From positions 2,356,001 through 2,420,000 of the forward strand of contig JADLSH010000193.1 in NCBI GenBank assembly GCA_016169945.1: 64,000 bases of DNA, given 5' to 3'. The stretch is from Trachythela sp. YZ-2020. Its lineage: Eukaryota > Cnidaria > Anthozoa > Malacalcyonacea > Clavulariidae. A model generated the notes under the pieces. It did no database searches. It saw nothing but the letters and a program-made list of their open reading frames with translations, and was not told where the DNA came from. The position numbers and the translations under genes were made by a program. The stretch's first letter is position 1. Each line of letters begins with the position of its first letter. This document shows positions 1 through 11,161 of the stretch, piece after piece.

Positions 1-302
1 CAAGATTGCCGCACGCCGCCAACAGTTGTTAGAGAAAAGCTTTAGACATAGAGAAAAAGTACAAAGGTTAAAACCTATAGGCTTTTTTGCTCAACTGCTC
101 GATTCATCAAAAGCAAGGGTTAGAAATGTTTCAGTTTGTCCCTTGGAAGTATTGTATTCGTGCAATCGGGCCATCGCGGAATTCTGAGCAGGTATACTCA
201 GGACGTTAGCATATTACACACTTTGGGTTATTATCCAGCAAAGCATAGTGTACTGTCTTACACTGTGGAATTATATTAATATTATTATTTCTTAAATAAT
301 TC

Positions 303-962
303 ATGATTTGTGATAGGCTAACAACCGACGGTAAAATCATCATAATTATATATAAGCATTGTCTCACAACACAGTTTGTTGTGTATTTAAAGTGCCACGT
401 AGTGTTGACCTTTCGTTTCCTCGCAATGTTTCTGAGATATTTCAGTTTGGTTGTGATGCAGACGTCCGCGGAATTTACGTTAAATATTCATAAAATGATT
501 TATAGGAAATATTTGTGTATCCTATTCATTCTAATGTAGGTGTATACGAATTTAATTCAGACGAATTGAATTCATAAGAAGTCATGATGGATCACAAATT
601 ATGACGAACCACAATAAGAAACTCACATTAACACAACTCCGATCGGTATTTAATTTGACACGACGATACGTCTTCGTTTTATGAAACGAAGACGCGCTGA
701 ACGTTGTATCCGTCTGACCATTACGCACTAGCGTCGATTCAATTCAATTCGTCTGCATTATATTCGACGATAGTGCGACGTATGACATAGGCCTTAAAAG
801 GGCTTTGTACAGCCGATTTCTCATGCGTATCGTACAACCGCACACTGGCACTGTTTTCATCCATTAAAAAGCAAAAATTTCGGATTTTGTCGGGGGGTTG
901 CGAAGGCAATGAATGGTTAATCTAGTATAGAACTATTTCTGATAATTCTCCCAGACGGCATG
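303..962. other. Non-coding flank with short inverted repeats
   Basis: No convincing gene is seen here; the 78-codon plus-strand frame at 303 has no recognisable domain. A perfect 11-bp stem with a 4-base loop lies at 669-694 (CGTCTTCGTTT / AAACGAAGACG). Inverted copies of an AATTCAGACGAATTGAATTC-like sequence occur near 556 and 737, suggesting a small decayed foldback element. Confidence 0.4.
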
Positions 963-1141
963 GACCACTTTCATAATTCAGACGAGTTTAAATATTCTTT
1001 TATGTGCATATTAATAAGCCTTACCAGCCTCGTTTCTGTGCATGAAATTGAAAATAATTTATTAATTTTAACGAGGTCAATATGGCTTATCAAAATGCAC
1101 ATAAAAGAATATTTAAACTCATCTGAATTATGAAAGTGGTC
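963..1141. repeat. Foldback MITE-like inverted repeat
   Basis: Arms 963-1020 and 1084-1141 (about 58 bp each) are inverted copies with few mismatches, both starting GACCACTTTCATAATTCAGA. The loop is about 60 bases. It lies just downstream of the partial NIDO exon, in its intron. Confidence 0.75.
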
Positions 1142-1349
1142 TATTGAAAACTCAATATCAACGCCCAGAAATATTCGCCCAACTAGCCAAAACTTCTCCA
1201 TGTACGCGGTAAAGGGGCTCATATGACCAGGAACTTAGATTTATGTCTTTTTTGAAGTGCCTATTATATATGAGAAGCATTAAACATTCATCTTATAAGC
1301 TGGTGGGATGAAAAATACATGTTTAAAATACAATACTAAATATACTTAC

Positions 1350-1547
1350 GAAGAGAAATTCATGATCCGTACCAAAAAATGGAAATGGAAACCCAATACT
1401 TATACGACCAGAATTACTATCGTCGTTTGGAGCGATCTGAGTATCACCATTTGCAGGTCCGTATGGATAAAAATTTTCCAGCTCTATCCGGGAATATACA
1501 AGTTTGAAAAAGCATAAACAAGTAGAAACGACAATAACAGATCTCAT
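1350..1547 (-). CDS. First exon of a NIDO-domain secreted/membrane protein (partial, runs off left edge)
   Basis: A 66-residue exon starts with Met at 1547 and ends at a GTAAGT donor in phase 0. Residues 1-19 (MRSVIVVSTCLCFFKLVYS) look like a signal peptide. The rest is the start of a NIDO domain: FYPYGPANGD, an acidic NDDSNSG turn and GFPFPFFGTDHEFLF. In this family the next exon begins V-N-T-N-G in phase 0, exactly as the exon at 54513-54226 does, so the two loci share a gene structure. That exon lies upstream on the same strand and cannot be spliced to this one. The remaining exons must lie left of base 1. Role by family: extracellular adhesion or matrix protein, or a receptor-like protein. 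It is probably a tandem paralogue of the 34-54 kb gene. Function is inferred from the domain only. Confidence 0.8.
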
Positions 1548-2944
1548 ACTGGCACTGTGTCCACTCGTGATGAGTAAATGTCTATCAGCTAGAAAGAAAA
1601 TAGTTATACGTAAACAACACTGTGAACACTTTGCTCAACTGACAGAACAACTCTTTTGGAGCAGAAATAACTCGGTAAAATTACGGTTAAACCACAAGTT
1701 CATTTGAATTTGAATACAGTTTCGATATGCATATGGTAAAACGCGAGTGATTAGTAAAACGAGAATTATACTCGTGAATTATAAATGATTTACTCGTGAA
1801 TTAAAGGGGCGTACATATCAATTTTGGCGGGGGGGGGGGGGGGTTAAGTCTCGAAATTAGACCGACCCATTAATTTTAATCCGAAAGTCGATAAATATGT
1901 GTGCTGCTGCAGTGCTGCGTGCTACTGCATGCAATAACTTGCGCATGAGTAGCCGCACAATTCAACTTGTTTAAGTTACGTTTCATATTTTTACTGAACT
2001 CATGTACACAGGGGCAGATCCATACTCCCCCTATAAGAGACAGACTTGGAGCAAGTCTAGGGCAGATCCAGCAGAATAGGACGACTGATGCAGTAGGACA
2101 CCCATTCGCAGGGGTGTCTGGGGGAATCCTTCTCTGGGAAATTTTGAAATTTAGGATTTCGTAGACACGATTTCCTGCGTTCTGAACAAATATTTTATTC
2201 CAATTTGTAGGTGGAAATCAGTAAACTGTACAATATGTTTGTCATAAAGTATTTAATATGTAGATTATAGCAGTTGTGGCAACAGACAACTGGCAACATT
2301 ATGAGTCTCCCAGAGCATTACGTGGCATAATGCGTCCAATTTAACAATGAATATCTTGAGACCGACTGCACATTTTGAGACCGACTGGATCATGATCTCT
2401 GGGGGTATACCACCACCCCCACCCCATACACCCCTACATTTACGCCCCTGAACCACCTGACTCCCTGCAGTTTTTTAAAAGAGGGAAGATTTCCGTTTTC
2501 GATCCGAAATTTCCTACAACTATTATTAGCATAAAAATCAAACAGTCTGGCTGATAATAACTAAACATTTTGAAATTTTTCGAGAGACATCTATTACTGC
2601 CGTTGCTTTGGTGGTTGTCATACATATTGTGATTTCTATTTGAATACACATAAGTTAAACATGTTATAATTTTCACATCTATAAACAAGTAAACTAAACA
2701 AAACAATAAATTCGCCAGCTATGATAAGTATAAGAAGCTTTTTGTTAACGATCAACTCACTCTGAACTCGATCACTGTTTTATACAAGTCAGACCATCTC
2801 AGACCATCAAGCAACAATAATTGTCAAAAAAAATTGGATCTAAATAGGAAATCTACTAACTTTTAGAAAATCAATATAGGGAGCCACTTTAAAAGGCATT
2901 TCCTTTCTAGCTCATTCTATGCTGTGTTTTGTTGAAAAATCCGT

Positions 2945-3310
2945 GTGAGGTGTGTTCTGTATCACACCAAGGTGTGTTTCTATAAAAAGTCAAAGGTGTG
3001 TTCTTCGAACACACCAAGATGTATTTTTATTGAAAAGGTGTGCAACATAACACACCTAACAGTCATCAAATGTGTGTAAAGAAAGGTGTGCAAAAAGGAA
3101 GTGTGTTCCATAACACACCTTGGTGTGTTTTGTGACCAACCATGGTGTGTTTTCTTACACACCAAGGCGTGTTTTCTAACACACCTAGGTGTGTTTTCAA
3201 AATGTGCGTAGAAAGGTGTGTAAAACGTACACACCTTGGTGTGTAATTAAACACACCTTGGTGTGTAATTAAGCACTCCTTGATGTGTAATTATACACAC
3301 CTGTTTTTAA
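2945..3310. repeat. Palindromic GTGTGT array, copy 1
   Basis: More than ten self-complementary units of the form ACACACCTTGGTGTGT and variants (spacer AAGG, CAAG, TAGG or ATGG) are spaced by short AT-rich or AAAGG-containing linkers. Toward the right the units become more regular, separated by AATTAA. The array is duplicated at 4855-5222 as part of the tandem duplication. Confidence 0.8.
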
Positions 3311-4854
3311 GTGTATTACTATAAAATTAATAATTTGTCTTGCTAGCTCTACCGCGTCTATTTCACAACGTCAACGTGTCAAATTTCCTCAGTTGTTACT
3401 AAATTTCATTGAACATAAAATATAAACATTTGAAGCACAATATAATGAATTTATTATATACGCAAGCTCTGAATATGAGATATTCTGCAACTGATTGGTT
3501 CTCTACTAGCAGGATATATATACGTAAACAACACTGTGAACACTTTGCTCAACTGACAGAACAACTCTTTTGGAGCAGAAATAACTCGGTAAAATTACGG
3601 TTAAACCACAAGTTCATTTGAATTTGAATACAGTTTCGATATGCATATGGTAAAACGCGAGTGATTAGTAAAACGAGAATTATACTCGTGAATTATAAAT
3701 GATTTACTCGTGAATTAAAGGGGCGTACATATCAATTTTGGCGGGGGGGGGGGGGGGGTTAAGTCTCGAAATTAGACCGACCCATTAATTTTAATCCGAA
3801 AGTCGATAAATATGTGTGCTGCTGCAGTGCTGCGTGCTACTGCATGCAATAACTTGCGCATGAGTAGCCGCACAATTCAACTTGTTTAAGCTACGTTTCA
3901 TATTTTTACTGAACTCATGTACACAGGGGCAGATCCATACTCCCCCTATAAGAGACAGACTTGGAGCAAGTCTAGGGCAGATCCAGCAGAATAGGACGAC
4001 TGATGCAGTAGGACACCCATTCGCAGGGGTGTCTGGGGGAATCCTTCTCTGGGAAATTTTGAAATTTAGGATTTCGTAGACACGATTTCCTGCGTTCTGA
4101 ACAAATATTTTATTCCAATTTGTAGGTGGAAATCAGTAAACTGTACAATATGTTTGTCATAAAGTATTTAATATGTAGATTATAGCAGTTGTGGCAACAG
4201 ACAACTGGCAACATTATGAGTCTCCCAGAGCATTACGTGGCATAATGCGTCCAATTTAACAATGAATATCTTGAGACCGACTGCACATTTTGAGACCGAC
4301 TGGATCATGATCTCTGGGGGTGTACCACCACCCCCACCCCATACACCCCTACATTTACGCCCCTGAACCACCTGACTCCCTGCAGTTTTTTAAAAGAGGG
4401 AAGATTTCCGTTTTCGATCCGAAATTTCCTACAACTATTATTAGCATAAAAATCAAACAGTCTGGCTGATAATAACTAAACATTTTGAAATTTTTCGAGA
4501 GACATCTATTACTGCCGTTGCTTTGGTGGTTGTCATACATATTGTGATTTCTATTTGAATACACATAAGTTAAACATGTTATAATTTTCACATCTATAAA
4601 CAAGTAAACTAAACAAAACAATAAATTCGCCAGCTATGATAAGTATAAGAAGCTTTTTGTTAACGATCAACTCACTCTGAACTCGATCACTGTTTTATAC
4701 AAGTCAGACCATCTCAGACCATCAAGCAACAATAATTGTCAAAAAAAATATAAATAGGAAATCTACTAACTTTTAGAAAATCAATATAGGGAGCCACTTT
4801 AAAAGGCATTTCCTTTCTAGCTCATTCTATGCTGTGTTTTGTTGAAAAATCCGT

Positions 4855-5222
4855 GTGAGGTGTGTTCTGTATCACACCAAGGTGTGTTTCTATAAAAAGT
4901 CAAAGGTGTGTTCTTCGAACACACCAAGATGTATTTTTATTGAAAAGGTGTGCAACATAACACACCTAACAGTCATCAAATGTGTGTAAAGAAAGGTGTG
5001 CAAAAAGGAAGTGTGTTCCATAACACACCTTGGTGTGTTTTGTGACCAACCATGGTGTGTTTTCTTACACACCAAGGCGTGTTTTCTAACACACCTAGGT
5101 GTGTTTTCAAAATGTGCGTAGAAAGGTGTGTAAAACGTACACACCTTGGTGTGTAATTAAACACACCTTAGTGTGTAATTAAGCACTCCTTGATGTGTAA
5201 TTATACACACCTGTTTTTAAGT
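4855..5222. repeat. Palindromic GTGTGT array, copy 2
   Basis: This is the second copy of the 2945-3310 array, almost identical. One unit differs (ACACACCTTAGTGTGT near 5161), which breaks its perfect symmetry. Confidence 0.8.
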
Positions 5223-5409
5223 GTATTACTATAAAATTAATAATTTGTCTTGCTAGCTCTACCGCGTCTATTTCACAACGTCAACGTGTCAAATTTCCTC
5301 AGTTGTTACTAAATTTCATTGAACATAAAATATAAACATTTGAAGCACAATATAGTGAATTTATTATATACGCAAGCTCTGAATATGAGATATTCTGCAA
5401 TCTGATTGG

Positions 5410-5453
5410 TTCTCTACTAGCAGGATATTAGCTCATATCCTGCTAGTAGAGAA
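5410..5453. repeat. Perfect hairpin at the end of the tandem duplication
   Basis: Arms 5410-5428 and 5435-5453 (TTCTCTACTAGCAGGATAT and its complement) flank a 6-base loop. The left arm is the terminal segment of both duplicated units; unit 1 lacks the right arm. Confidence 0.8.
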
Positions 5454-5463
5454 AAGTAGAAAA

Positions 5464-5565
5464 ATGGCTGGCATATTTGGACAATTAAATGAAGAGGAAA
5501 TTAAAGTTTTACTTGAAAAAAGTACGCCAAAATGTTCTGTTCATATCCAGAGCTTGTGTATATAA
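5464..5565 (+). pseudogene. Short coding remnant, possibly recombinase N-terminus
   Basis: An uninterrupted 33-codon frame reads MAGIFGQLNEEEIKVLLEKS and continues to a stop near 5563. The start resembles the leader of cnidarian tyrosine-recombinase-like (Crypton-type) proteins, where an L-x-E-E-I-x-x-L-L motif follows the initiator. This recognition is weak; the sequence ends abruptly before a long hairpin and is at best a fragment. Confidence 0.25.
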
Positions 5566-5568
5566 TAA

Positions 5569-5677
5569 AACAGTTATTCTACGAACTCGAGTCGTATATG
5601 ACTGATAGCCGACTCGGCGCTATCGCGCCTCGTCGGCTATCAGCTCATATACGACTCGAGTTCGTAGAATAACTGTT
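5569..5677. repeat. Long GC-containing hairpin (foldback)
   Basis: Arms of about 45 bp start AACAGTTATTCTACGAACTC and pair with the complement ending at 5677; the loop is about 18 bases and GC-rich (TCGGCGCTATCGCGCCTC). No direct repeat was resolved at the ends. Confidence 0.8.
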
Positions 5678-6890
5678 AATTATATAGTTATTAAATTAGC
5701 GTGTAGCCTTTTGTGTACATCCCACGGCTTTTAATTGTTTTGCAAAATTGTACAGCTTTACACGTAATTAAGCGTTTATCGGTATGCATTTATCACAGGT
5801 ACTTTTTTTGCCCTTGAAAGTCAGCTCACGCGATGCTTAAAATTAATGGTAACTTTTCAGTGAAGATTGTTCGCCATGTGAGCTACACTGTGACGACACG
5901 TTATTGGTAAAATTGATCAGTAGCGGCTTTTTGGTGACGAGGTTGCGAACCAGAAGTTGCATGCCGTGGACCCCCTATGGAATTTGGCATCTATATGATG
6001 TTACACATTGGAATAATATAGCTCAAATTATCAAAGTTTCGAACTAAAATTATTTGCATTAGTTTGTAGAGCCTTATATCAATTTGACGAGAATCGAATG
6101 TAGAGTGGTTTATCACGATGCGTGATTGGCATGGACATAAATATGATATATTTAGTTTGGCATTGTACACATGCATAACGTGCATGTTGCATGATATACA
6201 CATATAAAGAAAAGCGCGGTAATTCTATTGCTTTCAAGAGATTATAAAAACCCGTTTCAGCACACAATCAATCTGCTTTAGTGTGTCTGTACAGTAAATA
6301 TTTTGATGTCAAGCAAGGATTAGGCAATGATAGCGTGCAAAAATCGTTCAGCAGTCATGTCTTATATGAATTATTCAGTTTCCTTTATGAAAAAAAGATC
6401 GGCTTAACTGCTATATTATTTTTAACAAACTTTTTTGTTTTTCCCACGCGTTATAATTGTTTGATGTGAACTTGTATATTTTTAAGCAGACTGCGTTGTA
6501 ACCTTCTCGTTTATAATCACTGCATTAGAAAAAGAACCCAAGTTAAATTTTGAAAACTTTAATCTATAGTCTAAGTATATAGTCTAAGTATAGAGTCTGA
6601 GTGTTCTATATTTCACAATAAAGACGAGTATAAAACCAAAGGGAGTTTGGCGAAACAATATGTTTACACCGGCATTCCAGGGTGGCTAAAATCATTCAAC
6701 CGTCCATGAATGCATCAATTTAGACTTTAGTCGGAGAGAAAGGCTGGCGTTGCTATGCAAGAACGAACGAAACGAGTTATGTTTTCAATATTCATGCAAT
6801 AGTTGTAAACCAAGTACGGTTAACAAGTGAACTGTTTCAGTTGAAATTTAAAAGATATATCGCAGATAAGTGAAATATTAAATGCACCCA
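5678..6890. other. Non-coding stretch
   Basis: AT-rich sequence. Short frames at 5991-6469 on both strands have no domain and overlap one another. A triplicated TATAGTCTAAGTATAGAGTC-like motif sits near 6570-6600. Nothing else is recognised. Confidence 0.3.
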
Positions 6891-7015
6891 ACATGATGTC
6901 ATATCTCAATGAACGTATCCGACAAAACATGGATAAAAGTCGATGTACTGGAGCAGTATATCTGCATGGGCCTAAGGAAAACATTCGATACGGTTGGTCA
7001 CGCAATGTCTACTTA
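6890..7015 (+). pseudogene. Reverse-transcriptase palm fragment
   Basis: In one frame the sequence reads LNERIRQNMDKSRCTGAVYL; a shifted frame continues GLRKTFDTVGHA. Together these match the RT motif in which T-G-A-V-(hydrophobic)-D-L-(R/S)-K-A-F-D-T-V-D-H carries the first catalytic Asp. The frame break and small size mean it is a dead non-LTR retroelement scrap. No 5' or 3' parts are recognised nearby. Confidence 0.5.
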
Positions 7016-7947
7016 AGGTGGTGTTATACGTTGAAAACTTTTTTCTCTAATTTAATACTTTCCCCTCATTTTTTACTCTAATATTATAGAATATGGGTAG
7101 CTGACACAAAATCACTCGCTTATACATTTGTTGTTGCCACCGTAACCAAGATATGACCCCCTATGGAGTAAAATATGGTGTTTGTGCCACAAATGATAGG
7201 AGCCAAAGTAAACTACGAATGATCTCCCAAACAGCTTTAATGGATACAAAATAGACCTATCTATGTCGTGAACCTAAAAAAATACTCAGCTAAAGGCATA
7301 GAGTGTATAAATTTTACTTGTGTTTATACAATTGCATGTCGTAATTGAATTTGTACATATAATGTAGGTCTTAATATTGGTTTTTAATGTTTTTAAAATT
7401 TTTAGATATTTATATATAAGTATAAGTAATAACTCAATTGTAAATCCATTGTACTTTTAATATACCTAAGATGGATCCTAATAAAATATTAAAAAAAAAT
7501 AAAAAAATATTAAAGTTGAATGAAAATATGGGCATGTTCAGTTCATTAATAGGGTTGGCCTGTGGCGTGTATAACTCACACATAGTATTTTTTAGGTTCA
7601 CGTCAAAGGTTTAATAATAATGAGTAAATGATTGCATAAATAGTAAACCCAGGAGAGTTTTTAACGTCTCGTGAATTGACAATTTGGGAAAATTAAGTTT
7701 AAAATATTCTTAGGTATGTTTTCGACAAACTATCCTAATTTGAAGACTTGAATAGGCATCTCGAAAGTTTAAAATGATCCAGCTGCATATGTTCTCCTTG
7801 CTTTTGCTTATTCTTTCTTACTCCTACGTTTTGAGCTGTTTTGATAAAATCAAGTTTATAGTTTCGAATAGCGTTTTGCAATAATATTGAGTACACATTA
7901 CTAACCAAAGAAAGGTAAACAGCAGCTAGAATGACCCATTTGTATAC
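7016..7947. other. Non-coding stretch
   Basis: AT-rich. It includes an A-rich patch at 7475-7515 (TAATAAAATATT followed by A runs), possibly the tail of a retroelement. No gene is recognised. Confidence 0.3.
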
Positions 7948-7955
7948 GTTTGTCC

Positions 7956-8621
7956 TAGTGCTGGCCAAAAAAACTCCGGCTCCGGGGAAAAAAACTCCGG
8001 CTCCGGCAGAAAATTTCCAGCTCCGGCAAATTCGAAATTTAATGGAAATTTCCAATTTCAAAGTGGAAACACTATCTTTGTTTTTTATTTTAACGGTTAT
8101 AACGCCATGTTACGCGTCACGAATATTTCTCTTTGATCTTGACCCTAATCCAGACCCAATCCCTAACCCTATTGTGTGCGTAACATGGACTTAGAACCAT
8201 TTTAACACTTATGACTGTCAATGACTGTCGTCACAGCTGTCGTCTGCATGGCGCGAGAGCGCGTTCTAATTTATGAATTTATCAGATGCTACGATGCTAC
8301 GTTTGCAATTGTCAACAATTTTAATTATAAAAAGTTTAACCACATTGACTTTGCGTTTGTGAGTTTAAGCGACTGCTTCTTGTCTTGTGCAACCAATACC
8401 GTGCTTCATGCGACATAGAATACTATATTTAATGTTTGTGGCAAGCCTACACACTTATCACTGCGAGTATTTAATTTTTCGTCGATGTTCAACAGTAGTT
8501 TGCAACACAAATAAGTGCTGCCAGAGTTTTACCGGAGTTGAACAAACTCCGGCTCCGGCTCAGCTCCGGCAAAATAGGCCAAACTCCGGCTCCGGCACTC
8601 CGGCTCCGGCGCACAGCACTA
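7956..8621. mobile_element. hAT-type MITE, CCGGAG-rich, 666 bp
   Basis: An exact 8-bp direct repeat GTTTGTCC flanks it (7948-7955 and 8622-8629). The ends are inverted: TAGTGCTG at the left and CAGCACTA at the right, followed inward by clusters of CTCCGGCTCCGG. 8-bp duplications and TAG...GTGC ends fit non-autonomous hAT elements. A second member lies at 56476-56843. The 87- and 126-codon frames inside are not considered genes. Confidence 0.85.
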
Positions 8622-8629
8622 GTTTGTCC

Positions 8630-9375
8630 TTCGTTTCCTTCATATTCACAAAGGAAAAATTGGACATGGAGCTCCGGCCCCTATATTTTCATATGCTAAC
8701 CAAATATACTAAGACTAATTCGGGGTCGAAATCACATACCCAAACATATCCTAAACGGGAGAGGTAGGCATATATATCATGAAAATGCCATGCTAGATTT
8801 TTTGAAAAATGTTTAACACGTACTATTTCAACATCTAAGTTTGGTTCCCAGCTGTGACCTCCGCCGTTGCCGTCTTTAAAAAGACACCAATGTTTAACCC
8901 TTCGGTTCTTTGAAAGGTTATGGCAGATCGACTTTCGTCGGACTTTACAGGATGTCCTCAATCAGTCAAAGCCTTGAAGTGGAACCGCAATTATACAAAA
9001 TATATAGCGTGAACAAAATTTGCTTTCACGCCATTATAACGCCTCTCCAGCCTAAATATAACCTACTTGTACTTGGTGTAATTTGAAATAAAATCGTTTA
9101 AAATCACTATATAGCTAGGGGTGGGGTAGGGGGGGTAGGTGGGTACTGATTTGGAGAAAAAACGTTTTGGTAAATGCTCCAATGCTCGCGATTTTCCAAT
9201 AACATGTCGTTGCTATGGTGGTTACTACGGGACAAAATTTCAAACAAGCTGCTATTTTCCCCTATTTACCCATTTTTCGCCAAACAAATAGAAAAATTAA
9301 CACCAGAAAACGAAAAAGGGATCATTAATGATGCATAATATGGCTAATTTCAAAATAGGATTTTCTTTTAAAATT
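8630..9375. other. Non-coding stretch
   Basis: A short poly-G-like patch (9120-9150) and no domain-bearing frame. The minus frame at 8689-8961 has no recognisable features. Confidence 0.3.
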
Positions 9376-9384
9376 TTGTATAAG

Positions 9385-10890
9385 ACCCCTTAATAAGTTA
9401 CCGCACTATGGAATAATTATAAAACACATTGAATATCTTTGGATTCAAGATTACCTGTTTAATAGATCTCAGTATGTATATTATTATCAAGTAAAATCAG
9501 ATAAAGGACATATATCCTATGGTGTCCCCCAAGGGTCTATTATTGGCCCTCCCCTGTTTGTTATACAGATTAACGATATACGGTATATATATTTGACACT
9601 AAAGATCGAGTGACACGTGCGATTTTTTTCTCGCGCCGGCAACGCAACGGGTCAAATTTCATTGCGTTACCCGCGCAAGCGAAGTGGTTACACGAGCTGA
9701 CGAGCAACGATAATTTAGCCGCGTCGTGCTTATAGACTTCTTAGACTTTGGACAGTCGGTTTCGATTAACTGAGATACTCATTGGTGGAACATTTAATAT
9801 TTATATGTTGTTTGAATTGTGAGCAAAATAATTAATTTTGTTTTTGTGGATAACACCACCTCGAACACCACAATGATTAATTTACCAAAGTTTTCTTATT
9901 TCTCGCATGTTTCCACTGATGATCCAGTATCACAGATCAAAAGCTTTGATAAATAATTGTGTTCACAAGATGATAAAATATATTATTCAAAAGCACACAG
10001 CAAATGAGTGTATACGCTATATAGTTCTCAGACTTAGTTCACACTCGATAGTTCTCAAAGTTCACAGTAAATAGTTCTTAGATATTAAATTCGATTCACA
10101 GTCTTTACAATGAGCTACTGGCCTTCTCTCACCCTCCTCGCAGTAGTTTTCACAGCAAACTGGCCATGCACAAGCGAATTTCATTGGCTGGCTTAAAATA
10201 ATCATTGCGTTTCCTGCTCAAACAATGCCTGTGTAATTTGATATTTTCAGCAATCGTTGCCGAAAGTTCAAACATTTCAACTTTCCGCAACGATTGCCGA
10301 ACGCATCGAGTTACAATTGCGTTGCCACGCCATATAAGAGACACGTGCAATTTTATCACTCGCGCCGGCAACGCAATGAAATTTGACCCGTTGCGTTACC
10401 GGCGCGAGAAAAAAATCGCACGTGTTACCCGACCTTAAAGAATTGTAACATCTTGATATATGCTGATGATACTATACTTTATTATTCAGGGAGCAGCACT
10501 GACGAAATCGAGAAATATATCAACGCTGATATAGAACTTGTTTCTCACTGGCTAGTTTCAAACAATCTGATAGTCAATCTGAAAAAAGGTAAAAATGAAT
10601 TTCTGTCATATGGATCACCTCCTTATCTCGTCAATCAGGGGTGCAACATAACAATGAATGTGACCCCTATCAATCAAGCCAATGAATATGAATACCTGGG
10701 TGTTACTCTGGATAGCCATTTAACTTTGTCTAGCCAAGTATCAAAAGTCTATAAGAGAGTGTCGTCTCGACTAAGCCAACTTTCACGTATATACGTTCGA
10801 GCATAAGTCCATACGTTGCTGAAAGAATTTATCGAGCTATGATCAATACAATTATGTTTTACTGCTATCCTGTGTATATGGACCTGGGTA
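9385..10890 (+). pseudogene. Non-LTR reverse transcriptase fragment, split by a MITE
   Basis: The left half (about 9385-9604) encodes LNKLPHYGI, YLWIQDYLFNRSQ, then GVPQGSIIGPPLF and INDIRYIYLTLK. After an 829-bp insert, the right half (from about 10434) continues NCNILIYADDTILYYSG through YLGVTLDSHL and KRVSSRLSQLSR to about 10800, then in another frame SPYVAERIYRAMINTIMFYC. The catalytic YADD box is intact. Joining at the insert gives a continuous reading frame. It lacks the endonuclease and N-terminal RT, so it is a dead 5'-truncated copy of a CR1/L2/Jockey-like element. The tail meets an AGAT microsatellite at 10891. Confidence 0.75.
9605..10433. mobile_element. Long-TIR MITE inserted in the reverse transcriptase
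   Basis: About 70-bp inverted ends with near identity, sharing ACACGTGCGATTTTTTTCTC and a CGCGCCGG block. Flanks are similar (CACTAAAG left, CCTTAAAG right), consistent with a decayed roughly 8-bp target duplication. It contains a further internal inverted pair around 10245-10300 (GCAATCGTTGCCGAAAGTTC and its near complement). No transposase. The superfamily is uncertain. Confidence 0.7.
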
Positions 10891-10919
10891 AGATAGATAG
10901 ATAGATAGATAGATAGATA
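10891..10919. repeat. AGAT microsatellite
   Basis: About seven AGAT units directly at the 3' end of the RT fragment; simple tails of this type are common at non-LTR element ends. Confidence 0.8.
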
Positions 10920-11161
10920 TATTTATAGGATTTTTTAATAATAAAAGTATTCTTGAATCTGTTCGTTTTACATATTGGTGAGTAAAACTTTAAACTGTCT
11001 CCTAGCGGCAAGGAATGATTTAGGGGTGGTAACAGGTTGTGTAATTTATGATAACTACCCTTAATTAAATAACTCATTTGTCATTGATTGTCTTCGATTA
11101 TATAATGACGGAAGATTTGTTCTCTTGAATGCCTCCCTATAACTTAGGTCCGGGTAGATAA

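Larger units (their letters stand above)
1605..5428. repeat. Recent tandem duplication, two units of about 1.91 kb
   Basis: Unit 1 (1605-3518) and unit 2 (3519-5428) are head-to-tail direct copies at an offset of about 1914 bases. Only a few differences are visible: a poly-G length change, single-base changes such as those near 1975 and 2404, and a small deletion near 4747. Both end in the same GGTTCTCTACTAGCAGGATA segment. No coding content is recognised; the short frames inside are duplicated shadows. High identity implies a young event. Confidence 0.9.

Noticed and set aside
2980..5164. Open frames of 62-88 codons repeated in both tandem units
   Set aside because: They come from the palindromic array and duplicated non-coding sequence; no domain, and repeated identically because the DNA is duplicated.
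7735..8767. Frames of 87-126 codons around 8 kb
   Set aside because: They run across a MITE with repetitive CTCCGG; proline/glycine-like composition is an artefact of the repeat.
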